A model generated the notes under the pieces. The model did not search any database, had not been told where the DNA came from, and worked only from the letters and a program-made list of their open reading frames with translations. Shown here piece by piece: positions 1 through 7,820 of a stretch of DNA of 64,000 nucleotides. Source of the DNA: Lachnospiraceae bacterium UBA7086 (GTDB lineage Bacteria > Bacillota > Clostridia > Lachnospirales > Lachnospiraceae); NCBI GenBank assembly GCA_002492525.1, contig DKZA01000026.1, positions 1 to 64,000 of the forward strand, in the 5' to 3' direction. The translations under genes were made by a program, and so were the position numbers. Each line of letters starts with the position of its first letter. Positions within the stretch are counted from its first letter, which is position 1.

Positions 1-343
1 TTTCATGCAAAGTTGAAAATTTATAAGTAAAAACAGTAAGACAGAGCGAAAAAATGGTCAAAACCATGAGAATAATAAAATAAAGGCACTTATTCAATTT
101 TGTATCATTTTATTCCAAACAGGGATATGCTCAAAATATAGAAATTTCACTCCTTATTTTATGCACTTTTCACAAAAATGCACGAAATTAAATATGGTTC
201 AGATACAAAAACGGCTATGCATTGGGGTTGGCTTGCATACGTGTCATAAAGTAGATAACAGCTAAAAATAAAGGATCTCCATACATTCAAATATTAAAAA
301 GTACAACAGTAAAACTGTGAGTATTTTTTAGGAGGTCGAACAC
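1..343. other. AT-rich intergenic stretch, no gene seen
   Basis: This stretch is clearly more AT-rich than the polysaccharide locus and no open frame with a ribosome site was found. It has a short hairpin (ATGGT caaa ACCAT, 54-67) and two direct copies of ATGCAC near 160-185. The last bases carry a good ribosome site (AGGAGGT) for the degraded gene starting at 344, so a transcript probably once began here, but I could not settle on a promoter. Together with the broken genes that follow it looks like decayed mobile DNA. Confidence 0.5.
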
Positions 344-739
344 ATGTTTGTCAAATGGGGCTTTAAGGCAAAAAACTGTATGTCTGGATATGATTTTGAA
401 CTGTGGGTACAAGGTCTGCTGACATCAATGGGATTTAATACAAAGACAACAAGGGGAAATGATGGGTATCCAGTAGTAATAACAAATAATCGTATGTCAA
501 GTGAAACAAAAGCCTATGCAAAACAGCTTGGAGTAGAACTCATAACAGAGCATCAGTTTAATGAGATTACGCTTTTTGCGAAAATAAGGAAAATAGTCAA
601 CGAGAACTATACAGGTTTAATGGGTATCATGTTGGGAAAACTGGCACAAAGGCCAGATTTATTTGATAAAGCAGTTAATTCCTACCATAAGACACCTGTT
701 GAAAATGAGCCTATTTTGAAAAGGACGCAATTCTTGTAA
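344..739 (+). pseudogene. Mrr-like restriction endonuclease remnant with internal deletion
   Basis: The 131-residue frame starts at an ATG with an AGGAGGT site. Residues about 14-40 (SGYDFE, then GLLTSMGF and TRGNDG) match the start of the Mrr_cat endonuclease fold, and residues about 42-68 (GYPVVITNN to AKQLGVELI) match its end. The central part that normally holds the catalytic D and QxK residues is missing: RGNDG runs straight into GYPVVITNN. The C-terminal third has no family I recognise, and the frame then runs out of phase into transposase sequence near 709. I read it as a gutted, non-catalytic remnant. Family assignment is from motif memory; the deletion is inferred by comparison with the usual domain order. 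Confidence 0.55.
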
Positions 740-1071
740 CAGACAGCCATAGTGCATACCCAAGTTTTGCGTCTAAAGAAAAGATACAGTTAGAACAGAT
801 TGAGGCGGACAAGCATGCCAAAGGGGCATTTAACCTTGGACGTGTAAATGCATTACATTCCGATATAGCTAAATACTGGCCCAAACAACAAGAGAGAATA
901 CCATCAACAAAATACATGGATTTGAGTTTAATACTCATGTGGTGGTTGAGAAAACATAAAGACCTTACAACAAATGAAAAAGCCGAAAAGTTATATGAGA
1001 TTATTCAAGATCAGCATATAACCGTAGATACATTATATGAGAAAAGAGAATTGTACAAGCGGCGACCATAA
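709..1071 (+). pseudogene. C-terminal remnant of an IS1595-type (DDE) transposase
   Basis: The frame open from 709 to a TAA at 1069-1071 has no start codon and is closed upstream by TGA at 706-708. It reads EKDAILVTDSHSAYPSF, then IEADKHAKGAFNLGRVNALHS and a C-terminal piece with LMWWLRKHKDLT. The VTDxHSAY and LGRVNALHS motifs are typical of the catalytic half of IS1595/ISXO2-type transposases, the second containing the region of the last acidic or Asn/His residues. The N-terminal zinc-binding part and the first catalytic Asp are absent. The junction with the preceding endonuclease remnant is abrupt, suggesting a deletion fused two decayed genes. No matching terminal inverted repeats were found on both sides. 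Confidence 0.7.
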
Positions 1072-1322
1072 ATGCGAGACTTCAAGTATATATGTCATAA
1101 TCAGATACTTAGAAATGATAAAAACCGAGTACATAGAAAAGTTAGCCGAAACATTAAGTAATGTTTAAAGAGCCGAAAATAAAGGGTACCCAAAAAGTAA
1201 GGGTGTCTTTTATTTTGCTCATTTTCAAAGTGTAAATATTCATTTTTCGTATAAATATAAGCGGTGTGTGGCGGAAATAGTCAGTAGCAATAAATAAACG
1301 AATTGGGAGAAAATTATTTGGA
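1072..1322. other. Intergenic stretch with hairpins
   Basis: No gene is supported here. Two structures are visible: a perfect hairpin AAACATT-aagt-AATGTTT at 1149-1166 without a T run, and a second stem at 1181-1211 followed by T-rich sequence (listed separately as a possible terminator). The right end leads into the MarR promoter. Confidence 0.45.
1181..1216 (+). terminator. Possible intrinsic terminator before the MarR operon
   Basis: AAAGGGTACCC (1181-1191) can pair with GGGTGTCTTTT (1201-1211) across a 9-nt loop, giving about 11 pairs including three G-U, followed by ATTTTG. It would separate the decayed left flank from the MarR/flavodoxin operon. The stem is not very GC-rich, so strength is uncertain. 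Confidence 0.4.
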
Positions 1323-1351
1323 TTGACACATTGGTAACAAGTTGCTATAAT
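1323..1351 (+). promoter_or_regulatory. Strong sigma-A promoter for marR-flavodoxin
   Basis: TTGACA at 1323-1328 and TATAAT at 1346-1351 are both perfect consensus hexamers separated by exactly 17 bp. Transcription would start near 1358, about 30 nt before the MarR start codon at 1388. Confidence 0.88.
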
Positions 1352-1370
1352 CAAAAACGTAACTAGTTAC
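1334..1370. promoter_or_regulatory. Double MarR-type operator overlapping the promoter
   Basis: A perfect 12-bp palindrome GTAACTAGTTAC lies at 1359-1370, right at the expected transcription start. A near copy, GTAACAAGTTGC, fills the spacer between -35 and -10 at 1334-1345. The two are offset by 25 bp. Spacing and position fit an autorepressor that blocks RNA polymerase; the adjacent MarR gene is the obvious binder. Binding is inferred from symmetry and placement. Confidence 0.65.
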
Positions 1371-1387
1371 TAATAAAGGAGAAGAAT

Positions 1388-1903
1388 ATGGTTATAGACG
1401 ACTTAATTACAAAATTTTCCAGTACCACAGAGAATCAGCAGAAAGCTGTTTTCAGCACTATTTTTATTGTCGGGAATAAGTTGCAGACACTTTTTGATAA
1501 AAATATTCCGGAAGTATCCCTGAAACAGTTTATGCTGCTGTCAATTGTCAGACAGTCAGAGGAGCCATTGACCTTTACCCAATTAGGGAATTTATTGGGC
1601 TGTTCCAGGCAAAATATTAAGAAACTGGCCAATGTTTTGATGAAAAAGGGCTTTATTACCATGGAGCAAAGTCCTGTAGACACGAGGGCTATGTGTATTT
1701 GTCCCACAGAAAGGGTAAATGATTATTTTCAGAATGATTTTCAGGAGTATCAGGAGGAATTGAAATATCTTTTTGCGGTTTATACGGAAAAGGAGATAGA
1801 AACGCTCTTTGTACTTTTATCAAAGCTGTACACGGGCATAGAAAATCTGGAAAAGAAAACAGCCAGTCAAAATATCATGGAACATTCAAAAAAGGAGAGG
1901 TAA
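1388..1903 (+). CDS. MarR-family transcriptional regulator
   Basis: This 171-residue protein has the MarR layout: helical dimerisation segments at both ends around a winged helix-turn-helix at about residues 60-115 (LTFTQLGNLLGCSRQNIKK recognition helix, then wing with VDTRAMCICPTERV). MarR proteins are dimeric repressors that usually release DNA on ligand binding or oxidation. The start ATG has AAAGGAG upstream. The promoter just upstream carries two similar palindromes, pointing to autoregulation. It is 4 nt from the flavodoxin-domain gene, so the pair is an operon, and the likely trigger is redox or a flavin-related signal. The ligand cannot be told from sequence. Confidence 0.9.
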   Translation: MVIDDLITKFSSTTENQQKAVFSTIFIVGNKLQTLFDKNIPEVSLKQFMLLSIVRQSEEPLTFTQLGNLLGCSRQNIKKLANVLMKKGFITMEQSPVDTRAMCICPTERVNDYFQNDFQEYQEELKYLFAVYTEKEIETLFVLLSKLYTGIENLEKKTASQNIMEHSKKER

Positions 1904-1907
1904 GAAG

Positions 1908-2429
1908 ATGAAAACAATCGTAATTTATAATTCCCAGACAGGGTTTACCCAAAGGTATGCCAAGTGGATCGCAGAGGAGGCGGGGGCCGATTGCCTTGAA
2001 CTGTCGGAGGCCAAAAAGAAAAATCTGACGGCATATGAGGCAATTATTTTTGGCAGCTGGGCCTGCGCGGGCAGTATCAGCAAACTCGGTTGGTTTAAGA
2101 GTAATATGAATCAGTGGACAGATAAGAAACTGATTGTGTTTTGTGTGGGCGGAAGCCCGTTGGAGAACCCGGAAGTCGAGCCGGCCTTAAAGAAGAACTT
2201 TAATGAGACAGAATTAAAGAAAGTAAGTGTATTTTATTGTCCGGGCGGATTTCATTATGACAAAATGTCCGGCCCTTCAAAGCTGATGATGAAGCTGTTT
2301 ATTAAAACACTGAAAGCCAAAAAGGATAAGACGGAAGAAGAGGAGGAAATGGTTAAAATGATTTCCACTTCTTATGATATTGCGGATAAAAAATATATCG
2401 AACCAATTTTGCAGTGTTTAAGTGAATAG
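1908..2429 (+). CDS. Flavodoxin-domain protein
   Basis: The 173-residue protein begins MKTIVIYNSQTGFTQRYAKW, which contains the flavodoxin phosphate-binding loop (S/T-x-T-G-x-T type, residues 9-14), followed by the alternating beta-alpha pattern of a flavodoxin fold (IIFGSW near 46-51 and a VFCVGGSP strand near 83-90). It most resembles the menaquinone-dependent protoporphyrinogen-oxidase/flavodoxin_5 group, which bind FMN and carry out electron transfer. A charged segment (KDKTEEEEEMVK) near the C terminus is unusual. It is co-transcribed with the MarR gene (4-nt gap), so its level is probably set by that repressor. Electron partner unknown. Confidence 0.82.
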   Translation: MKTIVIYNSQTGFTQRYAKWIAEEAGADCLELSEAKKKNLTAYEAIIFGSWACAGSISKLGWFKSNMNQWTDKKLIVFCVGGSPLENPEVEPALKKNFNETELKKVSVFYCPGGFHYDKMSGPSKLMMKLFIKTLKAKKDKTEEEEEMVKMISTSYDIADKKYIEPILQCLSE

Positions 2430-2457
2430 AGATGTTACGCAACCGGTAAAACAAATA

Positions 2458-2547
2458 TTACTAGGTTATGATTTACTAAATCATACATTACTAAATCATA
2501 CATTACTAAATTATAATTTACTAAATCATATTTTACTAAATTAGAAT
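2458..2547. repeat. Six 15-bp tandem repeats (TTACTAAATCATACA type)
   Basis: TTACTAAAT begins at 2473, 2488, 2503, 2518 and 2533 with exact 15-bp spacing, and a degenerate copy (TTACTAGGTTATGAT) begins at 2458. The array is about 80% A+T and lies between the flavodoxin gene and the promoter of the polysaccharide locus. It could be an iteron-like binding array, a phase-variable spacer or a simple slippage product. An open frame on the minus strand across it simply reflects the period being a multiple of three. Confidence 0.85.
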
Positions 2548-2619
2548 GGAATGATATAGCATTTTCATAACGAATGGGGGAGAGTAGCAGTACTATAATA
2601 ATAATCGCCCTATCGCTCC

Positions 2620-2648
2620 TTGCCACATTTTGACGGAGAGGGTATAAT
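2620..2648 (+). promoter_or_regulatory. Likely main promoter of the polysaccharide locus
   Basis: TTGCCA (2620-2625) and a perfect TATAAT (2643-2648) are separated by 17 bp. Transcription would start near 2655, about 38 nt before the first locus gene at 2693. The 15-bp repeat array ends about 70 bp upstream. Confidence 0.72.
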
Positions 2649-2692
2649 GATAACAGTTTAGTCAATCACAGAATTTGAAATGGAGTAGAACG

Positions 2693-3451
2693 ATGTTTTC
2701 ATTTGACGATTACAGAGAGATTATCAGAATTATAAAATCCACGGGCAGGCAGTGCAGTTATGCGCAGGCGCTTACAAGGGACAAGTTTATTATTATGCGT
2801 CACGATGTGGAGTACAGTGTGGACAGAGCTTATCAGCTTGCCAAGGTGGAGCAGAGCATGGATTTTATTTCCACATATTTTTTCCAGTGGACGAACAATT
2901 CTTACAATATTCTTTCCAAGAAGAATATGGATATCATCAAGGATATGCATGAAAGAGGACAGCATATCGGTCTGCATTTTGCTTTGAATGGTATGACGGA
3001 TATGCAGCAGATCCGCAAGAGAATCAAGATGGAGATAGATATTTTAAGTGAAATGTTCGGATTTGAGATCACAGAATTTTCCGTGCACAGGCCTTCCAGG
3101 GATGTGCTAAAGGAAAATATCAAACTGGACGGAATTCTGAACGCATACCAGGACGAGTTCTTTACCTTTGCAGATAATGTAACGAAAGAAACACCTTTGC
3201 AGGTGAAGTATATGTCGGATGCCAATCATATCTGGCGTTATGGTTATCCGGATGAGGCCAATATTACGGGCTATGATAAGGTGCAGATTCTGACGCATCC
3301 CTTTGCCTGGTGCAAAAAGGGGTATGATAATTTTGAGAATTATAAGGCGCTCCTTCAAGAGAAATATATGGAATTAGTGGATTCTGTAGATAATGAGTGT
3401 AAGGACTTCGGTGAGTACCGGGATTATTTTATGGAGAAGGATGTGCGTTAG
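2693..3451 (+). CDS. Polysaccharide deacetylase-like (NodB-fold) protein
   Basis: Residues 36-40 (RHDVE) give the metal/catalytic Asp motif of carbohydrate esterase family 4-like folds, and 91-95 (HIGLH) the His-rich metal motif. HRPS at 132-135 and THPF near 201-204 match the arginine and histidine motifs of the fold. At 252 residues without signal peptide or transmembrane segment it should be cytoplasmic. Such proteins occur in surface-glycan loci and may deacetylate nucleotide- or lipid-linked sugars; the exact substrate is unknown. I use ATG 2693 with GGAG seven bases upstream rather than the in-frame TTG at 2675, which has no site. It is the first gene after the locus promoter, 15 nt before an asparagine synthetase. 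Confidence 0.72.
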   Translation: MFSFDDYREIIRIIKSTGRQCSYAQALTRDKFIIMRHDVEYSVDRAYQLAKVEQSMDFISTYFFQWTNNSYNILSKKNMDIIKDMHERGQHIGLHFALNGMTDMQQIRKRIKMEIDILSEMFGFEITEFSVHRPSRDVLKENIKLDGILNAYQDEFFTFADNVTKETPLQVKYMSDANHIWRYGYPDEANITGYDKVQILTHPFAWCKKGYDNFENYKALLQEKYMELVDSVDNECKDFGEYRDYFMEKDVR

Positions 3452-3466
3452 GCGGGGGATGACAGT

Positions 3467-5365
3467 ATGTGCGGAATATGCGGATACATCAGCAAAAAGA
3501 ACATTACCATACAGCAGCTTCAGGAGATGAATGATACGATGTATCACAGAGGCCCTGATGACAGCGGAGCCGAGATTTATCCGATGACCGGGGGCTATGA
3601 GGTTGGTTTTGCCCAGAGGCGGCTGTCGATTCTGGATCTGTCGGCACTTGGTCATCAGCCCATGCACTCACAGGATAAGCGGATTTCTGTAGTTTATAAT
3701 GGAGAAATATACAATTTCAAAGAATTGAGAGAAGCGTTGGCGGACTATCCCTTCCGGTCAGACTGTGACACGGAGGTTATCATAGCCGCCTATTTAAAAT
3801 GGGGGATTTCCTGTCTGGAGCGATTCAATGGCATGTTTGCCATTGCCTTGTATGACAGGGAGACGGAGGATATTTATCTGGTCAGAGACCGTATTGGCAA
3901 GAAGCCCCTCTATTATTGGTATGAGGAAGGGCAACTGGTATTTGCCTCGGAATTAAAACCCATTATGCATTGCCCGGGATTTGAAGGCCGGATAGCCAGA
4001 GGCGTGCTTTCCCGGTATCTGTTTCAGCAGTATATCAATGCGCCGGAGAGTATCTACGAAAATGTGTACAAACTGGAACCGGGGATGGTTCTGAAATTCC
4101 ATGGCGGGCAGATCACGACATGGAAATACTGGGATGTGAAAGAAGTCTATAAGGCCGCGGTACAAGAACCGGTGAACAGTTATGAAGAGGCGAAGGAACA
4201 GCTGAAGAATCTGTTAAAAAAAGCGGTGGCCATGCGGATGATTGCGGATGTGCCGCTGGGGGCTTTCTTAAGCGGCGGCTATGATTCTTCCCTGGTGACG
4301 GCTATCGCTCAGGAACATTCTGAACAGCCGGTAAAGACTTTTTCTATTGGATTTCATGAGGAAAAATATAACGAGGCTAAATATGCCAAGGCAGTGGCGG
4401 AGTATCTGGGTACCGACCATACGGAATTATATATCGGCGAAGAGGATATGTTCGGATTGGTGGAGAGCATAGCAAAGTATTATGACGAACCTTTTGCGGA
4501 CAGTTCTCAAATTGCTACCATGATGGTCTCTCAGCTTGCCAGGGAGCATGTAACGGTAGCTTTGTCGGGAGACGGCGGCGATGAGTTTTATTGTGGGTAT
4601 AATATTTATGAGAATGTAGCGCAGGCGCAGAAGCTGGATGTACTGGGCGGTATGGTACATGGACTGTGTAATCTTCCCGGAGCCAGACAGATGCATTTGG
4701 AAGACAAGCTGCCTTTTCGGGTGCGCGTGATCGCAGGCAACAGGGAGCGGGAGAGCAAGACCCAGTTTGGAGCAGGGAACTATCCAGTGATGGCGAAAGC
4801 CATGGTGGGGGAGCTTCCTGAAGATGTGAAGGCATTGCCGGTACACTATCTGATCGAAAGCAGTTACCAGGTCAAAAACTGGCAGGTGCGAAGAATGTTG
4901 GTGGATATGGATACCTACCTGCCGGGAGACATTCTCTGTAAAGTGGACAGGGCTTCCATGAAATATTCCTTGGAATCCAGGTGCCCGATTCTGGATAAGA
5001 ATGTGATGGAGTTCTCCTATCGGATTCCTCACAGGTATAAATATGCCGGCGGAGACAAAAAACATATCCTGAAAGATATCGCTTGTGATTATATTCCCAG
5101 GAATTTATTGGATCGTCCCAAGGTGGGATTTGGAGTTCCATTGGACAAATGGCTGAGGGGTCCTTTGAGAGAAAAATTGCTAGATTACAGCAGTTATGAA
5201 TTCTTAAAAAAACAGTCGATTTTTGATGCGGCATATGTGTCGGAGATGATTCAGAGTTATATTCGGACGGGTGATGGGGGCCCTGCAACAGGTGCAAACT
5301 ACTCCAAACTGTCCTGGTCGTTCTTTGTGTTTCAACAGTGGTACGAGTCATATCATCAAAAATGA
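3467..5365 (+). CDS. asnB: Asparagine synthetase-type glutamine amidotransferase (first copy)
   Basis: The 632-residue protein starts MCGICGY, so the catalytic Cys2 of the class II glutaminase domain is present, followed by the glutaminase fold (NGEIYN, RDRIGKKPLYY). The synthetase domain has the ATP pyrophosphatase loop SGGYDSS at about 269-275 (usually SGGLDSS) and the SGDGGDEFYCGY motif. Length is normal for AsnB. AsnB makes asparagine from aspartate, glutamine and ATP, but homologues inside polysaccharide loci are thought to amidate sugar carboxylates such as uronic acids. With two relatives at 7821 and 54667, a sugar-decorating job is more likely than amino-acid synthesis. It follows a NodB-like gene by 15 nt. 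Confidence 0.88.
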   Translation: MCGICGYISKKNITIQQLQEMNDTMYHRGPDDSGAEIYPMTGGYEVGFAQRRLSILDLSALGHQPMHSQDKRISVVYNGEIYNFKELREALADYPFRSDCDTEVIIAAYLKWGISCLERFNGMFAIALYDRETEDIYLVRDRIGKKPLYYWYEEGQLVFASELKPIMHCPGFEGRIARGVLSRYLFQQYINAPESIYENVYKLEPGMVLKFHGGQITTWKYWDVKEVYKAAVQEPVNSYEEAKEQLKNLLKKAVAMRMIADVPLGAFLSGGYDSSLVTAIAQEHSEQPVKTFSIGFHEEKYNEAKYAKAVAEYLGTDHTELYIGEEDMFGLVESIAKYYDEPFADSSQIATMMVSQLAREHVTVALSGDGGDEFYCGYNIYENVAQAQKLDVLGGMVHGLCNLPGARQMHLEDKLPFRVRVIAGNRERESKTQFGAGNYPVMAKAMVGELPEDVKALPVHYLIESSYQVKNWQVRRMLVDMDTYLPGDILCKVDRASMKYSLESRCPILDKNVMEFSYRIPHRYKYAGGDKKHILKDIACDYIPRNLLDRPKVGFGVPLDKWLRGPLREKLLDYSSYEFLKKQSIFDAAYVSEMIQSYIRTGDGGPATGANYSKLSWSFFVFQQWYESYHQK

Positions 5366-5589
5366 TAACAAACGGGATTTTAAAAATTACCAAATCATAA
5401 ACGGAATCATGAAATTTCGAGAAGAAAGTTATCAGAAAAGAGAAGAAATTGTCAGTGAATTCAGACGGGTAAAAATAAAAGGAAATTTAATTAAAAAGTC
5501 GTTTTGAGGATGTTTTGCATGAAAATGCAAGACCAAATTGCAAAAAATAAATTTTTTTGTAAAAAAATGAAGGAACTTATGCAAGAGGT
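5366..5589. other. AT-rich gap after first asparagine synthetase
   Basis: This is one of the longest breaks within the gene row and is far more AT-rich than its surroundings. It holds a hairpin TTGCAT-gaaa-ATGCAA (5515-5530) and an A/T stem in which AAAAAA near 5541-5547 faces TTTTTTT near 5552-5558. These could attenuate transcription, but there is no strong GC stem, and I cannot name a promoter for the following glycosyltransferase. A 32-codon frame inside lacks a convincing ribosome site. Confidence 0.4.
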
Positions 5590-6699
5590 ATGAAAAAGGA
5601 AGAAAGGGAAAAACACATAGCGTTCTATATAGGCTCCCTACATAAGGGAGGAGCAGAGAGGGTGTTCGTGAACCTGGCGGAGTACTTCAGGCAGGAGGGG
5701 TATCGGGTCACTATGGTGACGCAGTACCGCAAAGAAGAGGAATATGTCCTTTCATCTGGAATTGCGCGTGTTATCTCTGAAATCAGCTCCAATGAGATTT
5801 CGGGAAGCCGGGTGCTGAACTTCTGTCGGAGAGTCAAAAAATTACACCTGATATGGAAGAAATATAAACCAGATCTGGTGTTATCCTGTATCGGGAAAAA
5901 CAATTTCATGACGGTTGTTACCACAATGGGGACCAAAACCAGGCCGGTGGTATCAGTGGTGGGAGAGGCCGCAGAGGAATATCCAAACAGGCTGATGCGT
6001 ATTTTGGCAAATCTTCTCTTCCCATATGCGGCGGGTGTTATTTTACAGACGGAAAGATCCAGAACTTTCTTTTCTAAAAGAGTAGGGAAGCGGGCTGTGA
6101 TTCTTCCCAATTCTCTGAATCCGGATTTTATCAGGCCGCGTTATGAGGGAGAACGGAATCCGGAGATTGTGTCTGTGGGACGCATGGATGCCAACAAGAA
6201 TCAGGAAATGATGATCAGGGCTTTTGCGGCGCTTCGGGATAAGTATCCGGAGTACAAGCTGGTCATTTATGGAGATGGAGAATTACATTCTTATTTAAAG
6301 GAATTGGCAAATAAACTGGGAATTGATGAGCGTGTTGTGCTTCCTGGGGTGATTCCCAATGTGGCGCAGAAGATTGAGAAGGCATCTTTGTTTTTGCTCA
6401 CTTCCTATTCGGAGGGAGTATCCAATGCTTTGATTGAGGCCCTGGCGACAGGACTCCCGGTGATCGCTACGGATGTGCCCAGCGGCGGGACAGTAGAATT
6501 GATGACAGACGGTGTCAATGGCCTGATTATTCCCGCCGGAGATCAGAAAGCGTTGGAGGCGGCCATGGACAGGCTGCTTGGAGATCCTGTCTATGCGCAG
6601 AAGCTTGGGAGGGAAGCGGCTAAAATACAGGAAAGACTGGCGCCGGAACGGGTGAATTGTTTGTGGCGGGAATATTTTGATACTATTATAAGGAAGTAG
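5590..6699 (+). CDS. Glycosyltransferase family 4
   Basis: This 369-residue GT-B enzyme has the N-terminal HxGGAERVFVNLA type acceptor loop (residues about 14-28), a central SVGRMDANKNQEMMIRAF donor-domain start, and the EGVSNALIEALATGLPVIA motif near 275-293, which carries the retaining GT4 E-x7-E pair. Such enzymes act at the inner membrane face, adding a hexose or N-acetylhexosamine to a lipid-linked glycan; donor and linkage cannot be read from sequence. It stands between the two asparagine-synthetase genes, after an AT-rich gap. Confidence 0.88.
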   Translation: MKKEEREKHIAFYIGSLHKGGAERVFVNLAEYFRQEGYRVTMVTQYRKEEEYVLSSGIARVISEISSNEISGSRVLNFCRRVKKLHLIWKKYKPDLVLSCIGKNNFMTVVTTMGTKTRPVVSVVGEAAEEYPNRLMRILANLLFPYAAGVILQTERSRTFFSKRVGKRAVILPNSLNPDFIRPRYEGERNPEIVSVGRMDANKNQEMMIRAFAALRDKYPEYKLVIYGDGELHSYLKELANKLGIDERVVLPGVIPNVAQKIEKASLFLLTSYSEGVSNALIEALATGLPVIATDVPSGGTVELMTDGVNGLIIPAGDQKALEAAMDRLLGDPVYAQKLGREAAKIQERLAPERVNCLWREYFDTIIRK

Positions 6700-6731
6700 G
6701 GCCATTACCTGTTAAATGAAAGGAAAGGTAT

Positions 6732-7817
6732 ATGAAAGATAAATGGAAGATTCCGGTGCAGATCATTTTATTTATTGTAGTCTTTCTGATTCTGCTCCTG
6801 CCGGTATCTTATATGGTAAGAACGAACGGTGACGTGAAGGATCGGTTTGCCGGATTTTATGCGGAGAAAGAGGATACGCTGGATATTATCATGATTGGTT
6901 CCAGTCCGGTATTTCCTTATTATGCGGCGCCGAAATTGTGGGGAGAAACGGGGATTGCCATGTATCCGCTCTCTTCTAATATGCAGCGACCGGTGGCTAT
7001 GCGCTATCTGGTGGAGGAGGCGGAGAAGACCCAGTCTCCGGAGTTATATATTTTTGAGATGCGCATGTATACCATAGAAGACCAGGGATTGTTGGAAAAT
7101 ATGGCTTACACCAGAGGTGTGACGGATAATATGAAGTATTCCGCCCACCGTATTCGCACCATACAGGCCATGGTGCCAGAGGATGATGAGGAAGGACGTC
7201 TTACCTATTACTTCGATATTATGAAGTACCATACCAATTGGAAAATGCTGGCGCTGCCATCTGAGTGGGCAAACATGTTCTATCATAATGAAAGTCCGAC
7301 GAAGGGATATACCCTGAAGGATGAGGTGGGACCCCAGCCTATGCCGGATTGTGGAGGTGCAGAGGGAACAAAGCCGATTCCTCCGGAGCAAGAAGCGTGC
7401 TTAAGGGAGCTTTTACTGTTTTTGGAGAAAGGAAATAAGGAGGCATTGTTTCTGGTTTCTCCTTACGGAGAATCTTTGGAAGAACAGCAGATGTTCAATT
7501 ATATGGAAGAGATTACAGCTTCTTACGGGTATCCTTTCTTAAATATGAATAATTACTATGAAGAGATAGGTATTGTTTTTGAGGAAGATTTTGCGGATTA
7601 TGGGAGTCATACCAATGCCGTTGGGGCAGAGAAGTGCACGGACTTTCTCAGACAGTATCTGACAGAGCACTATGGATTTCAGGATAAACGAGGAGACAGC
7701 AGATATGCTTCCTGGGATCAAGCCTATACCTTATGGCAGAAGGATATGGAAACGGCGCGGGAGACCATCAGGGAACGCATAGCCAATGAGGATTATGCAG
7801 TTATCGAGGAGGAATAA
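6732..7817 (+). CDS. Membrane-anchored SGNH/DltD-like protein
   Basis: The 361-residue protein has one N-terminal membrane segment (residues about 8-28, IILFIVVFLILLLPV) and an outside domain. IMIGSSPVF near 53-61 gives a nucleophile-like serine (S57/S58) in the position of block I of SGNH hydrolases, and DYGSHTN near 289-295 gives the late Asp/His pair. This layout resembles DltD and the AlgJ/AlgX group, which help move acyl groups onto surface polymers. A role in O-acylation or de-acylation of the glycan is inferred. It is 4 nt from the second asparagine synthetase, so the two are translationally coupled. No closer family was recognised. Confidence 0.55.
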   Translation: MKDKWKIPVQIILFIVVFLILLLPVSYMVRTNGDVKDRFAGFYAEKEDTLDIIMIGSSPVFPYYAAPKLWGETGIAMYPLSSNMQRPVAMRYLVEEAEKTQSPELYIFEMRMYTIEDQGLLENMAYTRGVTDNMKYSAHRIRTIQAMVPEDDEEGRLTYYFDIMKYHTNWKMLALPSEWANMFYHNESPTKGYTLKDEVGPQPMPDCGGAEGTKPIPPEQEACLRELLLFLEKGNKEALFLVSPYGESLEEQQMFNYMEEITASYGYPFLNMNNYYEEIGIVFEEDFADYGSHTNAVGAEKCTDFLRQYLTEHYGFQDKRGDSRYASWDQAYTLWQKDMETARETIRERIANEDYAVIEEE

Positions 7818-7820
7818 CAC

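Noticed and set aside
85..112. GGCACTTATTC sequence as a left terminal repeat of the IS1595 remnant
   Set aside because: No reverse-complement partner was found to the right of the transposase remnant.
2630..2648. TTGACG as -35 element for TATAAT at 2643
   Set aside because: The spacer would be only 7 bp; TTGCCA at 2620 with 17 bp is the workable choice.
2435..2665. Minus-strand open frame with repeated YDLV/NHNLV units
   Set aside because: It only reflects the 15-bp DNA repeat, whose period is a multiple of three; no ribosome site and it covers the locus promoter.
4427..5065. Minus-strand open frame opposite the first asparagine synthetase
   Set aside because: Shadow frame; the plus-strand product has full catalytic motifs.
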